Below are positions 26,444 to 37,429 of a stretch of 64,000 bases of DNA, piece by piece. Every line of letters starts with the position of its first letter. The stretch's first letter is position 1. The position numbers and the translations under genes are program-made. Below the pieces are notes generated by a model, which ran no database searches, was not told the origin of the DNA, and worked only from the letters and a program-made list of their open reading frames with translations. This DNA comes from Caldithrix abyssi DSM 13497 (GTDB lineage: Bacteria > Calditrichota > Calditrichia > Calditrichales > Calditrichaceae): NCBI RefSeq assembly GCF_001886815.1, contig NZ_CP018099.1:434001-498000 (forward strand). Direction: 5' to 3'.

Positions 26444-27088
26444 ATGGGGCCCGTAACTGTCATCAACGGTGATATTAAAGCTTCGCGCAAGATGCAGCGC
26501 ATGGAACGCTACGAATGGCAGTTATTCATGAAATCGACTATCGTTCAGCTCAACGAGCAATATTCCGAATTAATCGAAGCGCCGTTTATGATTACCAAAG
26601 GCGATGAGTTCCAGGGCGTAATCCGGCGCATGAGCGATGTGGACCGGATCATCTGTAAAATTGAGCAGTTAATTTATCCGCTGCAAGTTCGTTTTGGCGT
26701 GGGCTACGGGAATATTCACAAAATGGGCAGCAAAATACCCATCGAAATGGACGGGCCGGCTTTTCATCGGGCGTCGGAAGCATTGAACACGGCCAAGCAG
26801 AAAAAGCGCTTTGTATGGTTCAGCACGGGCGATGATAGATTCGATCTGGCGGCCAATACGATTTATCTGCTCATTTTTGCCATTAAATCCAAATGGCGCA
26901 AAAATAGTTTTACGCGCTACTGGAAATACAAAGAAATGGGCACATACGAACGGGTGGCCAGTAGCGAAGGCGTAAGCGCCCAGGCCGTTTGGGATACCCT
27001 GCATCAGGCGCGGGCCATCGAGGTAATAGAAGCAGAAAAGGCCATCGAAGCATTGTTAAAGCAAAGAGAGAATTTTTATTTGCTGTAA
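26444..27088 (+). CDS. SatD-family protein
   Basis: 214 aa. The N-terminal TVINGDIKASRKM, then TKGDEFQGVI and GVGYG, match the SatD family, described from the streptococcal acid-tolerance sat operon and often found with a SatE-like membrane gene. A C-terminal helix-turn-helix-like segment is present (YERVASSEGVSAQAVWDTLH). Biochemical role unknown. Its 3' end overlaps the convergent CPBP protease gene by 13 bases. No satE homologue is adjacent. Confidence 0.8.
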   Translation: MGPVTVINGDIKASRKMQRMERYEWQLFMKSTIVQLNEQYSELIEAPFMITKGDEFQGVIRRMSDVDRIICKIEQLIYPLQVRFGVGYGNIHKMGSKIPIEMDGPAFHRASEALNTAKQKKRFVWFSTGDDRFDLAANTIYLLIFAIKSKWRKNSFTRYWKYKEMGTYERVASSEGVSAQAVWDTLHQARAIEVIEAEKAIEALLKQRENFYLL

Positions 27089-27894
27089 AATCGATTCATC
27101 ATCCTGATGGTACCCACCAGCAGCGTCAGCCCAAACAGCACAATCAACGGATTAACATGTCCTTTCCATTCGTAAAAAGAAAACTTCTCCGTAATATCAA
27201 TATTGACGAGCACAACGCCGATCAGATTGTAAATACCGTGGATGACGATGGCAGGGAAAACCGAATCGGTTCGCCAGGCCACAAAGCCGATCAACACGCC
27301 GATTACAAAAATCTGGATGGCCCAGTAGGGATTTTGATGAATCAGGGTCCAGGCGATGGAAGTGAGCAGCACGGCCCTGGTCACATCGCCTTTTTTTTCC
27401 AGCGAAATTTGCAAAAATCCGCGAAACAGAAATTCTTCGGCCACGGCGGCAATAAGCACGGCGCCAAGCAGTACCTGCAACCATTCCGCGCTGCTTTGCA
27501 CGCGCAGGGGCTGCAACATTTCGGCCAGCCATTCCGGCGCCGGAACAATCAACTGGACAATGCGATCCAGCTCGTCTCCGATGATCGTTAGGCCAATGGC
27601 GTTTACAACGCTCAGGTACATTATTTCTGCAGGAACGGGCTTTAATCTGAAAACTTGCACAATGTCAAATTTACGGATTCGGGCATAGATCAAAGGCACC
27701 ACCAGAAACACCAGCCCGCCAAATATGTAAATGGAACGGGAATTTTCAATCATCTCAATAGGTTCTTTGGCGCCAGAAATCGCACCCACCGCAACGACCA
27801 TTAATACCAGGAAAAAGAAAGAGGCCAGTACAACAATAAGCGCCTCCACAGGTTCCGGATAGCTTCTGACTTCTTTATTGTCATTATTATTCAT
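27076..27894 (-). CDS. CPBP-family intramembrane metalloprotease
   Basis: 272 aa with about eight hydrophobic helices. The Abi/CPBP (CAAX-protease-like) motifs are present: motif 1 AEEFLFRGF (EExxxR, about residue 178), motif 2 with the histidine in IHQNPYW, and the C-terminal HGIYNLIG. It would act inside the membrane on prenylated or peptide substrates; bacteriocin self-immunity is one known role of this family. AAGGAG lies 9 bases before ATG. It overlaps the upstream SpoU gene by 8 bases and the convergent satD gene at its end. Confidence 0.88.
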   Translation of the reverse strand: MNNNDNKEVRSYPEPVEALIVVLASFFFLVLMVVAVGAISGAKEPIEMIENSRSIYIFGGLVFLVVPLIYARIRKFDIVQVFRLKPVPAEIMYLSVVNAIGLTIIGDELDRIVQLIVPAPEWLAEMLQPLRVQSSAEWLQVLLGAVLIAAVAEEFLFRGFLQISLEKKGDVTRAVLLTSIAWTLIHQNPYWAIQIFVIGVLIGFVAWRTDSVFPAIVIHGIYNLIGVVLVNIDITEKFSFYEWKGHVNPLIVLFGLTLLVGTIRMMNRFYSK

Positions 27895-28696
27895 GTTTGC
27901 CTGCTCCTTTAAAATCCAGGGAACTGATTAAGGTAAAGTGGTACAAAAAAATAGTTCCGGCCATGGCCAGGTTTAAGGATTCGCCTTTGCCCGGCCTTTT
28001 AATATTCACCTGCCAGTCGCTCAGCGTTAAAATCCGCTTCGAAAGTCCATGAGCTTCGCTTCCCAGGGCCAAAATCCGCTTTGTCCGGCTGTTGAGCGTA
28101 AAGGTGGTCAGCTCCTGTCCTGTGTGCGCCGAGGCGGCAATCAGTCGATAACGGCCTGCTTTTTTAAGTTGTTCCAGCTCGGCGGCGCCAACGTTTTCAT
28201 AAATTTGAAGGTGAGCAATCGTTCCGGCGCTGGCGCGGACGGTTTTGGGCGCATAGGGATCGACCGAATTTTTGCTTAATAGGATTGCCTGCCAGCCAAA
28301 CCAGGCTGCGCTGCGCATCAGCGTGCCCAGATTTCCCGGATCGTTGATCTCTTCCAGATAAAGAAGCGCCTGCGGAAGACGTCGGACATCCAGAGAAAAA
28401 TGCGGCTTTTTAACGACCAGCGCAATGCCCTGCGGCGTTTTTTCTTCGACCAGCTGTCTGAATTCATCGCCAGAAAGCGTCAAAACTTCTTTGTCAATCG
28501 TACGCGGGAGTTCATTCATTAAATGCAACTGGGCCTCGTCGATGAGCACGGATTCTATGGCGATTTCCGCGGCGCTTAACGCTTCTTGCACGGCCCGCAG
28601 TCCGCTGACAACGTACAATCCATGTTCCTGGCGGTACTTCTTTTTTTGCAGCTGGCGAAAGAATTTCAATCTATTTTTACTGATCTTTTTAATCAT
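27887..28696 (-). CDS. SpoU/TrmH-family RNA 2'-O-methyltransferase
   Basis: 269-aa SPOUT enzyme using S-adenosylmethionine to methylate a ribose in rRNA or tRNA. An N-terminal L30e-like substrate-binding part (about 1-100) precedes the knotted catalytic domain. The three SPOUT motifs are visible: INDPGNLGTLMRSAAWFG, ILALGSEAHGLS and SLNLAMAGTIFLYHF. Target could be 23S rRNA (RlmB-like) or tRNA. It overlaps its neighbours by 8 bases on one side and 1 base on the other, within the HisS-ClC-SpoU-CPBP operon. Confidence 0.9.
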   Translation of the reverse strand: MIKKISKNRLKFFRQLQKKKYRQEHGLYVVSGLRAVQEALSAAEIAIESVLIDEAQLHLMNELPRTIDKEVLTLSGDEFRQLVEEKTPQGIALVVKKPHFSLDVRRLPQALLYLEEINDPGNLGTLMRSAAWFGWQAILLSKNSVDPYAPKTVRASAGTIAHLQIYENVGAAELEQLKKAGRYRLIAASAHTGQELTTFTLNSRTKRILALGSEAHGLSKRILTLSDWQVNIKRPGKGESLNLAMAGTIFLYHFTLISSLDFKGAGKHE

Positions 28697-30519
28697 TATT
28701 CACGACTGTCCGTTAACAACAAACTTTCTTTGGAGTAACGACGCCAGATGTCTTCGCGAGCGACCATCCCCAGATAACGCATGGTTTGGGTTGATTCGAC
28801 CACCGGCAACAGTTCCGAGTCGTCAATCTCCATTTTTTGCAGGGCTTCTTCCAGGGTGCTATCCTGTTCAAGGACAAATACATTTTCGCTCATAATGTCG
28901 ATGGCTAAAAGCAAGGGGGCGATGTCGCGGTCGAACAAGACCGGCCGGATTTCGCGCAGAGAAATGGTGCCAACCACCTTCTGATCTTTGTTGAGCACCG
29001 GAATGGTGTTGTAATGGGTTTTCATGAAGAGATTTAAAACCTCTTCAAAAGGCGTATATTCGTAAACCACGGGCACATCGGTGGTAATCAGGCTGGTAAT
29101 ACGATGGGAGCGTAAAATGTCAAGATTTTTGCCCGCTTCGGTTCGGTGCGAAAAATGGGATATTTTCATGGTGTAAATGGATTCTCTTTCGATGGCGCGC
29201 GCCACAATAACGGAGGTAACGGTGCCCAGCATCAGGGGCAAAATGATATCGTAATCGCCGGTAATTTCAAAGATCATCAGCAGCGCCGTTAACGGAGCAT
29301 GAATGGTACCGGAGACGAGAACGCCCATTCCAACCAGGGCATAAGCCCCCGGCGGCGCGGTCACTCCCGGAAACAGCATATTAACCACCGTGCCAAACAG
29401 GGCGCCAAACATAGCCCCGATAAAAAGGGAAGGCGTAAACAACCCGCCCGTTCCTCCGGAGCCCAGGGTGAATGATGTGGCCAGAATTTTGGCCACAATC
29501 AGGATGGCGATAATGGAGATTTCTGTGTAACCCATAAGGGCGGTATGGGTAGCAGAATCGTCAAAGCCGTATAACTCCGGAAATTTGTAAGCAATAATAC
29601 CGGTCAACAATCCGCCGATGGCCGGCTTCACCCAGCCTGGCACGGTAAGATTGTCTTCGAAAAAGTCTTCGATGCCGTAAAGGGTTTTGATAAAGATGAC
29701 GGCTAAAATACCACCTAACAGCCCCATCAGCAAATACAGCGGGTACTCTGCGGGGCTTTGCAGCGAGTATTGAGGGATCATAAACACCGGGCTGGAACCG
29801 ATCAGGGCGCGGGAAAGCGTGGTAGAGATGACCGAAGAAATCACAATAGGCGAAAAGACGCCCAGGCGGTAATCGCCCAGAATGATTTCGATGGCGAAAA
29901 GCACGCCGGCCACTGGCGCGTTGAACACCGCGGCCAGGCCGCCGGCCGCGCCGCAGCCCACCAGAATTTTTAACCGTCGCTGCGAAACACGAAACAATTG
30001 GCCGATGCTGGAACCAATGGCCGCGCCGATCTGCACAATAGGGCCTTCTTTACCGGCCGATCCGCCAGAGCCAATGGTCATGCCGGAATTAATGGAAGTT
30101 AAAATGGTCACCCGTTTGCGAATGTAGCCGCCCTTGTTAGCCACGGCGTCCATTACGCTGGGAATACCGTGCCCTTTAACCTCCGGCGAAAATTTGTAGG
30201 CGATAATACCGACCATCAGCCCGCCCAGCGCCGGATAAAGAATGCGCAAAAAATTGGATGTCTGATCTGTAAACACCGCAAAACCAAGGTGCTCAAAAAG
30301 AAAGAAATGAACGCCGTTGACGATGATGTTCAGGAAATAGGCGCCAAAGCCGGTCAATACGCCGACCACTGCCGCCAGCACAAGCAGATACAGATCGGTA
30401 GGGGCATTGAGTTTGTACAGGGCGCGCAGCCCCTTTATCTGCCAGCGTCTGAAAAGGCGTTCCCACCTTTTTTGCGAGCGGATGTGAAATTTTGGTCTGT
30501 CAGGCATTCCTTGTTCCAC
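28696..30519 (-). CDS. ClC-type chloride channel/antiporter with CBS domains
   Basis: 607 aa. The membrane domain (about 45-455) has the ClC signatures GSGGSAGKEGPIV, with the external gating glutamate in GKEGP, and GTGGLFTPSLFIGAMFG. Two CBS domains at about 465-595 (LITTDVPVVYEYTPFEEVLN, then IMSENVFVLEQDSTLEEA) would bind adenine nucleotides. Length and CBS pair suggest the regulated type rather than E. coli ClcA. GTG at 30519 is taken as start; an ATG 12 bases inside is possible. It follows hisS by 11 bases. Confidence 0.9.
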   Translation of the reverse strand: MEQGMPDRPKFHIRSQKRWERLFRRWQIKGLRALYKLNAPTDLYLLVLAAVVGVLTGFGAYFLNIIVNGVHFFLFEHLGFAVFTDQTSNFLRILYPALGGLMVGIIAYKFSPEVKGHGIPSVMDAVANKGGYIRKRVTILTSINSGMTIGSGGSAGKEGPIVQIGAAIGSSIGQLFRVSQRRLKILVGCGAAGGLAAVFNAPVAGVLFAIEIILGDYRLGVFSPIVISSVISTTLSRALIGSSPVFMIPQYSLQSPAEYPLYLLMGLLGGILAVIFIKTLYGIEDFFEDNLTVPGWVKPAIGGLLTGIIAYKFPELYGFDDSATHTALMGYTEISIIAILIVAKILATSFTLGSGGTGGLFTPSLFIGAMFGALFGTVVNMLFPGVTAPPGAYALVGMGVLVSGTIHAPLTALLMIFEITGDYDIILPLMLGTVTSVIVARAIERESIYTMKISHFSHRTEAGKNLDILRSHRITSLITTDVPVVYEYTPFEEVLNLFMKTHYNTIPVLNKDQKVVGTISLREIRPVLFDRDIAPLLLAIDIMSENVFVLEQDSTLEEALQKMEIDDSELLPVVESTQTMRYLGMVAREDIWRRYSKESLLLTDSRE

Positions 30520-30530
30520 CGGTGGTTAAT

Positions 30531-31796
30531 TTAATCTTGTTTTGTTTGCCGTTTTAAAAAATCGACGATTTCGTCAAAAGGTACAGAGATTTGCTCTCCA
30601 CGATCCATTAACTTTACGCTGAATTCTTTGCGCTGCAATTCATCCTCGCCCACCAGCAGTACAAAACGTGCGCGCTGGCGGTTAGCTTCGCGCATCTGGG
30701 CTTTGATGCTGCGGCCCAAAAGGTCTGTTTCTGCAGAAAGGCCGGACAGACGAATTTGTTTTAACCAGCGGGGCGCCTGGCTTTTAGCCTGATCGCCGAG
30801 CGCCACAATAAAAACGTCCAGGCGGGGCGGTTCTTGCAATACAATGCCTTCCTGTTCCATGGCTATTAACAGGCGTTCCATGCCAGCGGCAAAGCCAACA
30901 GCCGGCGTATCGGGACCTTCCAGCTCGCTGGCCAGCAGATCGTAGCGTCCCCCGCCGCAAATGGCATTCTGGGCGCCAAGCACGTCGCTGGTAATTTCGA
31001 AAACCGTGCGCGTGTAATAATCCAGCCCACGCACCAGATAAGGATCTTCTGTAAAAGGAATTTCGAGAAGCTTTAGCGTTTCTTTAACGCGCGCATAATG
31101 TGCGTCGCACGCTTCGCAAAGATGCTCGTTTAATTTGGGCGCCTGTTGATTTAACTGTTGACAGGTTGGATTTTTACAATCCAGCACGCGTAAGGGGTTT
31201 TCTTCGTACCGACGTTGACAGTCTTCGCAATACTCGGCCAGATGAGGGCGCATGTACTCTTTTAACGTCTCTTTATAAGGAGCGCGGCATTGAGGATCGC
31301 CCACCGAATTAATTCGAAGGTTGATGTTTTTGAGCCCGACCAATTGGAATGTACTCATCGCCAGGTCGATGATCTCCACGTCGGCCAAAGGATCGGCCGA
31401 GCCCAGGGTTTCTGCGCCAAACTGGTGAAACTGGCGCAAGCGGCCGGCCTGCGGATTTTCCTGACGAAAAAGGGGCGCGATGTAAAAAACTTTATTGACG
31501 GGCGCCCGGGCGTACAGTTTATTTTCGATGTAAGCGCGCATGATGGGCGCGGTCATTTCCGGCTTTAAGGTTAACTGTTTTTTGCCGCGATCAAGAAAGG
31601 TGTACATCTCTTTGGAAACGATATCCGTCAACTGGCCGATTCCGCGGGCAAACAACTGGGTTTGTTCAAAAATGGGTGTGCGTAATTCATGGAAGTTGTA
31701 AAGCGTCATTGTTTTTCGGATTAAATTTTCCAGCGCAATCCATTGCGGCGTTGCTTCCGGCAAAATATCCTGGGTGCCTTTAATACGTTTTATCAT
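30531..31796 (-). CDS. hisS: Histidyl-tRNA synthetase
   Basis: 421 aa, standard class-II length. It shows the N-terminal KGTQDILPE, class-II motif 2 region PLFRQENPQAGRLRQFHQ, the histidine-specific LVRGLDYYTRTVFE, and GGGRYDLL, followed by a C-terminal anticodon-binding domain (VFIVALGDQ onward). A cysteine-rich insertion (YCEDCQRRYEENPLRVLDC, about 190-215) is seen in many bacterial HisS. First gene of a minus-strand operon hisS-ClC-SpoU-CPBP. Essential; charges tRNA(His). Confidence 0.96.
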   Translation of the reverse strand: MIKRIKGTQDILPEATPQWIALENLIRKTMTLYNFHELRTPIFEQTQLFARGIGQLTDIVSKEMYTFLDRGKKQLTLKPEMTAPIMRAYIENKLYARAPVNKVFYIAPLFRQENPQAGRLRQFHQFGAETLGSADPLADVEIIDLAMSTFQLVGLKNINLRINSVGDPQCRAPYKETLKEYMRPHLAEYCEDCQRRYEENPLRVLDCKNPTCQQLNQQAPKLNEHLCEACDAHYARVKETLKLLEIPFTEDPYLVRGLDYYTRTVFEITSDVLGAQNAICGGGRYDLLASELEGPDTPAVGFAAGMERLLIAMEQEGIVLQEPPRLDVFIVALGDQAKSQAPRWLKQIRLSGLSAETDLLGRSIKAQMREANRQRARFVLLVGEDELQRKEFSVKLMDRGEQISVPFDEIVDFLKRQTKQD

Positions 31797-31906
31797 TGCT
31801 AAGTAGTTCTCCGTAAATTATTTAGATTTAAAATTGAATTAAAGCCCTAAAGATAATATAAAATTCTGGATTAAACAACTTTACAAACGGGGGATGCCGA
31901 AACAGG

Positions 31907-33391
31907 CTATTGTGTGGAATGTCCTTTAACTGGCGAGGCTGCTGTGGGCAGAAGCACAAAATAGAGCTGCTGCCTTTGGCCGGGTTTTACCTCAATTTGC
32001 CTGGTTATTGGCTTGAAGCCGTTTTGTTCGAGATGCAAACGGTAAAGACCGGTTAACAGGGAATCGATCTTTAATGGCGTTTGACCGATTACGCTATCGT
32101 TAAGGCTGACGGTAGCCGCGGAAGGAGAGGAAAAGATGCGTAACTCGGCCCGGCCGATGTTTTCAAATGCAGGCAACGCTATGCTGGTTTTTTGACCGGG
32201 CGCCACGGAAAAAAAGATATGGAACCACTGATAGGTTTTTAAATTTTGAAGCATTAAACGGTGTTCGCCGCGCAGGATATTGTCAATTTGAATGCGGCTT
32301 CCTGCTTTCATCAAGTGTCGTTTATCATCCAGTACCAGGCGGTATTGGGCGGGATCTGTTTTGATTTCCAGCGCGCCGAGATGAATACGCGAGAGATAGC
32401 CGGGGAAAAAGTAAAACGTACTTAATATCAAAAGGCCGATGAAGATTCGGGCAAGATGCCACTTTGTTCTGGAAGAGTGCCTGATAAAATCCAGAATGAT
32501 TGTCTGCGTACTGGTCGGAGCGGTTTTGTTCAGTTGATTTAAAAAACGCGAAAGAATTTTTTTGCGTCGATTGCGGATTTGCCACGGTAAGGCGCGCTCC
32601 AGATCGTTGATTAATTCTGTGGCAGATTGATAGCGTCTGGCGGGGCTGTGCTGCAAACATTTTTTGATAATCCGCCTGAGCTTACGAGGGATGGCGGGGT
32701 TGATGCGTTCCGGGGCAAGGTATTTTCCGCGAACGATTTTATTCAAAACTTCGCTTTGATTGTTGCCGTCAAACGGTTTTAAACCGGTTACCATTTCGTA
32801 GAGCAAAACGCCAAGGGAGAAGAGATCGCTTTGAGCCGTCAGGGCGTCGCCGTTGGCCTGTTCCGGCGACATGTAGGCCGGCGTTCCCACGATCATACCG
32901 GTCAGGGTTAGACGCGTGGAAAGATCGTCGCGCGCAATGCCAAAATCGATGATCTTTACGTTTCCGTCATACGATAACAGGATGTTGGACGGTTTGATAT
33001 CGCGGTGAATGATATTGCGCGTGTGCGTGTATTCCAGACCGCGGGCAATGCCCAGGGCGATGAGCATGGCAATATTCGCGGAAATCGGCGCCAGGTGTTC
33101 AATAATCGTTTGCAAGTCTTCGCCGTCCACGTGTTCCATTACCAGGTAGTAATTGCGGTTGGAGTAAATAAAGTCGTAGATGGCCACCAGATTTTCATGA
33201 TGGAAAGAGGCGCTGAGCAGGGCTTCTTTTTTAAATCGTTTGATGATTTCGCGGTTGGGGTCTTTTAACTTTTTAATGACGACAGAACGACGGAGCGAAG
33301 GCTGAATGGCTTTAAAGATATATGCCATCCCGCCTTCGCCGATTTTTTGCACAATTTTATATGCGCCTATATATTCTGCATGTTCTGCCAT
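31907..33391 (-). CDS. Membrane Ser/Thr protein kinase with PEGA domain
   Basis: 494 aa. The Hanks-type kinase domain fills residues about 10-275: glycine loop IGEGGMAYIFKA, catalytic lysine in VVIKKLK, catalytic loop HRDIKPSNILL, DFG in IIDFGIARDD and APE-like MSPEQAN. A single transmembrane helix follows (about 315-333), then an extracytoplasmic part with a PEGA repeat (GRAELRIFSSPSAATVSLND onward). This is a PknB-like topology with a surface PEGA sensor or anchor. It ends a signalling operon with the PII-like and EIIA-Ntr-like genes; its targets are unknown. Confidence 0.92.
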   Translation of the reverse strand: MAEHAEYIGAYKIVQKIGEGGMAYIFKAIQPSLRRSVVIKKLKDPNREIIKRFKKEALLSASFHHENLVAIYDFIYSNRNYYLVMEHVDGEDLQTIIEHLAPISANIAMLIALGIARGLEYTHTRNIIHRDIKPSNILLSYDGNVKIIDFGIARDDLSTRLTLTGMIVGTPAYMSPEQANGDALTAQSDLFSLGVLLYEMVTGLKPFDGNNQSEVLNKIVRGKYLAPERINPAIPRKLRRIIKKCLQHSPARRYQSATELINDLERALPWQIRNRRKKILSRFLNQLNKTAPTSTQTIILDFIRHSSRTKWHLARIFIGLLILSTFYFFPGYLSRIHLGALEIKTDPAQYRLVLDDKRHLMKAGSRIQIDNILRGEHRLMLQNLKTYQWFHIFFSVAPGQKTSIALPAFENIGRAELRIFSSPSAATVSLNDSVIGQTPLKIDSLLTGLYRLHLEQNGFKPITRQIEVKPGQRQQLYFVLLPTAASPVKGHSTQ

Positions 33392-33415
33392 GAAATTAGT
33401 TCTGATAATATGAAT

Positions 33416-33748
33416 TTAAAATTGATGGATTCCTTTGACCAGGTCGAGCGGAAGGCTCATAAAAATGCCATTACCAGGCTCGTCAAAGCTGCCAATCATC
33501 CGCTCAAGCGTTTGAAGAATTAGTTCAACTTTGTCGTCTTCAACGGCGGTTAAGATGGTTTTGTTGCCTGGTCGGCTCTCCTGCAGCAGATTACGGAATC
33601 CGGCAAAGATGGGAATGTCGTGCGCCAGAATGCGTCCCATCCCAACACTGTCAATTACCGTGGCGCCGGAAATGCCCAATTCGACAAAGGCCTCCAGCAC
33701 TTCGTTTAAATATTCTTCTTTATTTAAAACAAAAATCACTAATTTCAT
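33416..33748 (-). CDS. PII-like regulatory protein
   Basis: 110 aa, cytoplasmic, ferredoxin-like fold expected. MKLVIFVLNKEEYLNEVLEA and the later AVEDDKVELILQTLERMIGS resemble GlnB/PII-like (PF00543-type) proteins, but the classic T-loop tyrosine and ATP-binding signatures are missing, so it is a divergent member. It lies 24 bases before the kinase gene and 21 bases after the EIIA-Ntr-like gene on the same strand, suggesting joint use in a nutrient- or energy-sensing circuit. Ligand unknown. Confidence 0.78.
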   Translation of the reverse strand: MKLVIFVLNKEEYLNEVLEAFVELGISGATVIDSVGMGRILAHDIPIFAGFRNLLQESRPGNKTILTAVEDDKVELILQTLERMIGSFDEPGNGIFMSLPLDLVKGIHQF

Positions 33749-33769
33749 GTTTTAGCGCCGCAAAGAAAG

Positions 33770-34243
33770 TTATTCCAGTTCAAAGTAATAACTTTCTTCT
33801 TCTTTCAATAATTCATGGGCTTCTTCCGGCGAAGAACATTCCATCAATTGTTCGCGCAGTTCTTCGTTGCTCATCAGGCGCGAAATACGGCTGAGTAATT
33901 TAATATGTAAACTGGGATTATTTTCCGGGCCTACCAGTAAAAACACCAGATGTACCTTTTTCTTGTCGATAGAATCAAAATCTACGCCTTCCGGATGAAC
34001 GCCCATGGCAACGGCGAAGTTTGGACAGGAACTGTGCTTGCAGTGAGGAATGGCAATTCCGTTACCAACGCCGGTGGTCATCAGTTTTTCGCGCTCAAGA
34101 ATGGCTTCAAAGGCCTTGGCAGGATCGGCAATAAGGCCCTCTTTCTCGATAGCCCCAATTAGTTCTTTGATACACTCGTCACGCGTTTTGCATTTTAAAG
34201 GGATTAAAATATGTTTTTCCGTAAGTAAATCGGTAAGTTGCAT
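33770..34243 (-). CDS. PTS EIIA (nitrogen-type, PtsN-like) protein
   Basis: 157 aa. A single EIIA type-2 domain with the phosphorylated histidine in GVGNGIAIPHCKHSSCP (about residue 68) and the second conserved region VFLLVGPENNPSLHIKLLS. No membrane IIB/IIC domains accompany it, so a regulatory role like PtsN of the PTS-Ntr system is more likely than sugar transport. GGAGG lies 5 bases before the ATG. First gene of the operon EIIA-PII-like-kinase; no HPr or EI gene is in view. Confidence 0.88.
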   Translation of the reverse strand: MQLTDLLTEKHILIPLKCKTRDECIKELIGAIEKEGLIADPAKAFEAILEREKLMTTGVGNGIAIPHCKHSSCPNFAVAMGVHPEGVDFDSIDKKKVHLVFLLVGPENNPSLHIKLLSRISRLMSNEELREQLMECSSPEEAHELLKEEESYYFELE

Positions 34244-34365
34244 TTTACCTCCTTATTATTAATTTGTATTAATTTAGGGAATTTATTTATTGATGCCAAA
34301 AGAATTGTATGGGCAGAGTGGGGCAGGGAGGCAAAAAATTGTATTTTTTTTTGAAAGAGGGGATT

Positions 34366-34435
34366 TACACAGTACACAGTACACAGTAGGCAGTAAGCAG
34401 TACACAGTACACAGTAAGCAGTAGGCAGTAGGCAG
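34366..34435 (+). repeat. Heptamer tandem repeat, ten units
   Basis: Ten contiguous 7-base units of the forms TACACAG, TAGGCAG and TAAGCAG. The units vary only at positions 3 and 4. A short run of this kind could change length by slippage. It is too short and too regular to be CRISPR. Confidence 0.9.
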
Positions 34436-34462
34436 AAGAGGCTCGTTTGACCTCAAACAAAA

Positions 34463-34495
34463 AGCGGCCGTCCCTTAAAAAAGAGGACGACCGCC
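34463..34495 (-). terminator. Intrinsic terminator of dps
   Basis: Read on the minus strand, stem GCGGTCGTCC/GGACGGCCGC with one wobble pair, ending in TTTTTG, 42 bases after the Dps stop. Confidence 0.8.
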
Positions 34496-34537
34496 GTTTG
34501 TAGGAGAACGTAAAATTTTACGTCATTTCCCGATGGC

Positions 34538-34978
34538 TCATTTACTGGCTTTTAACATCCAGATCGCCTTTTCCAGCCATTCCACATTACCGTCGGCCAG
34601 ATTTGCCGTTGTCGTGTCATTCAGCTCTGCCGCCGCGCTGGAAATTTCTTTAAAATCCTTTAACAGAACGTCAAAGTCAGCCAGCAAGCCGTCAATCACC
34701 TCTTCCGCCGTGAAATCCGTTTTTGCGCTTTCGTCAAGCGTTGCTTTTTCCAGGTAATCTTTCATGGTTACCAGCGGCTTTTTACCCAGTTGAAGAATAC
34801 GCTCGGCAATGGCGTCGTATTGTTCGGTCATGTAATTGTAGTAGCCTTCGGTTAATTCGTGCAGGCCAAAAAACTGCTTTCCTTTAACGTTCCAGTGGTA
34901 ATTGTGCAGTTTTACGTAAAGGACCTGTAAGTTAGAGAGTGTACGTTGTAAGTTTGCGATTAATAGTTCCTGATTCAT
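34538..34978 (-). CDS. dps: Dps-family ferritin-like DNA protection protein
   Basis: 146 aa, four-helix-bundle ferritin fold. The Dps ferroxidase motif is clear: LHNYHWNVKGKQFFGLHEL (about residues 24-42) followed by YDAIAERILQLG. Dps oxidises Fe(II) with H2O2 and shields DNA. It lacks the long charged N-terminal tail used for DNA binding in E. coli Dps. AAGGAG is 8 bases before ATG. Dps, KatG and the PerR-like regulator are clustered on the same strand, suggesting joint control by peroxide. Confidence 0.93.
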   Translation of the reverse strand: MNQELLIANLQRTLSNLQVLYVKLHNYHWNVKGKQFFGLHELTEGYYNYMTEQYDAIAERILQLGKKPLVTMKDYLEKATLDESAKTDFTAEEVIDGLLADFDVLLKDFKEISSAAAELNDTTTANLADGNVEWLEKAIWMLKASK

Positions 34979-35055
34979 TTCGAATCTCCTTTCATTTATT
35001 ATTTGTTCTATTTATTTGAAATCTGTTTCTGAACGGGGCATCGACCCCGATCTTC

Positions 35056-35086
35056 ATCCGCAGGAGCCAGTCGGTCGCCTGCGGAT
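35056..35086. terminator. Hairpin between katG and dps
   Basis: Perfect 9-base arms ATCCGCAGG and CCTGCGGAT around a 13-base loop, about 70 bases after the katG stop. It lacks a strong T run on the minus strand, so termination is uncertain. Confidence 0.4.
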
Positions 35087-35151
35087 TTTAGCAAATTCAG
35101 CTATTTTTAGTATTTAAAATTTTTTCGTAATCCATATTCATACGCTCCGGC

Positions 35152-37362
<2,211 letters not shown>

Positions 37363-37391
37363 TTAATACTTGGTGATAAAAATAGTTTTCA

Positions 37392-37407
37392 AATAATAAT
37401 TATTATT
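37392..37407. promoter_or_regulatory. PerR/Fur-box-like palindrome upstream of katG
   Basis: Perfect 16-bp palindrome AATAATAATTATTATT, 48 bases before the katG start and between katG and the Fur-family regulator. It resembles PerR boxes (TTATAATnATTATAA type). Confidence 0.65.
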
Positions 37408-37429
37408 ACATAACGCGTAAAAAAATATT

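Larger units (their letters stand above)
34244..34537. other. Intergenic region with heptamer tandem repeat
   Basis: Holds the promoter region of the EIIA-PII-kinase operon, a ten-unit heptamer repeat and the Dps terminator. No gene is visible. Confidence 0.7.

Noticed and set aside
34366-34435. CRISPR-like regular repeat
   Set aside because: Units are 7 bases with no spacers; simple tandem repeat.
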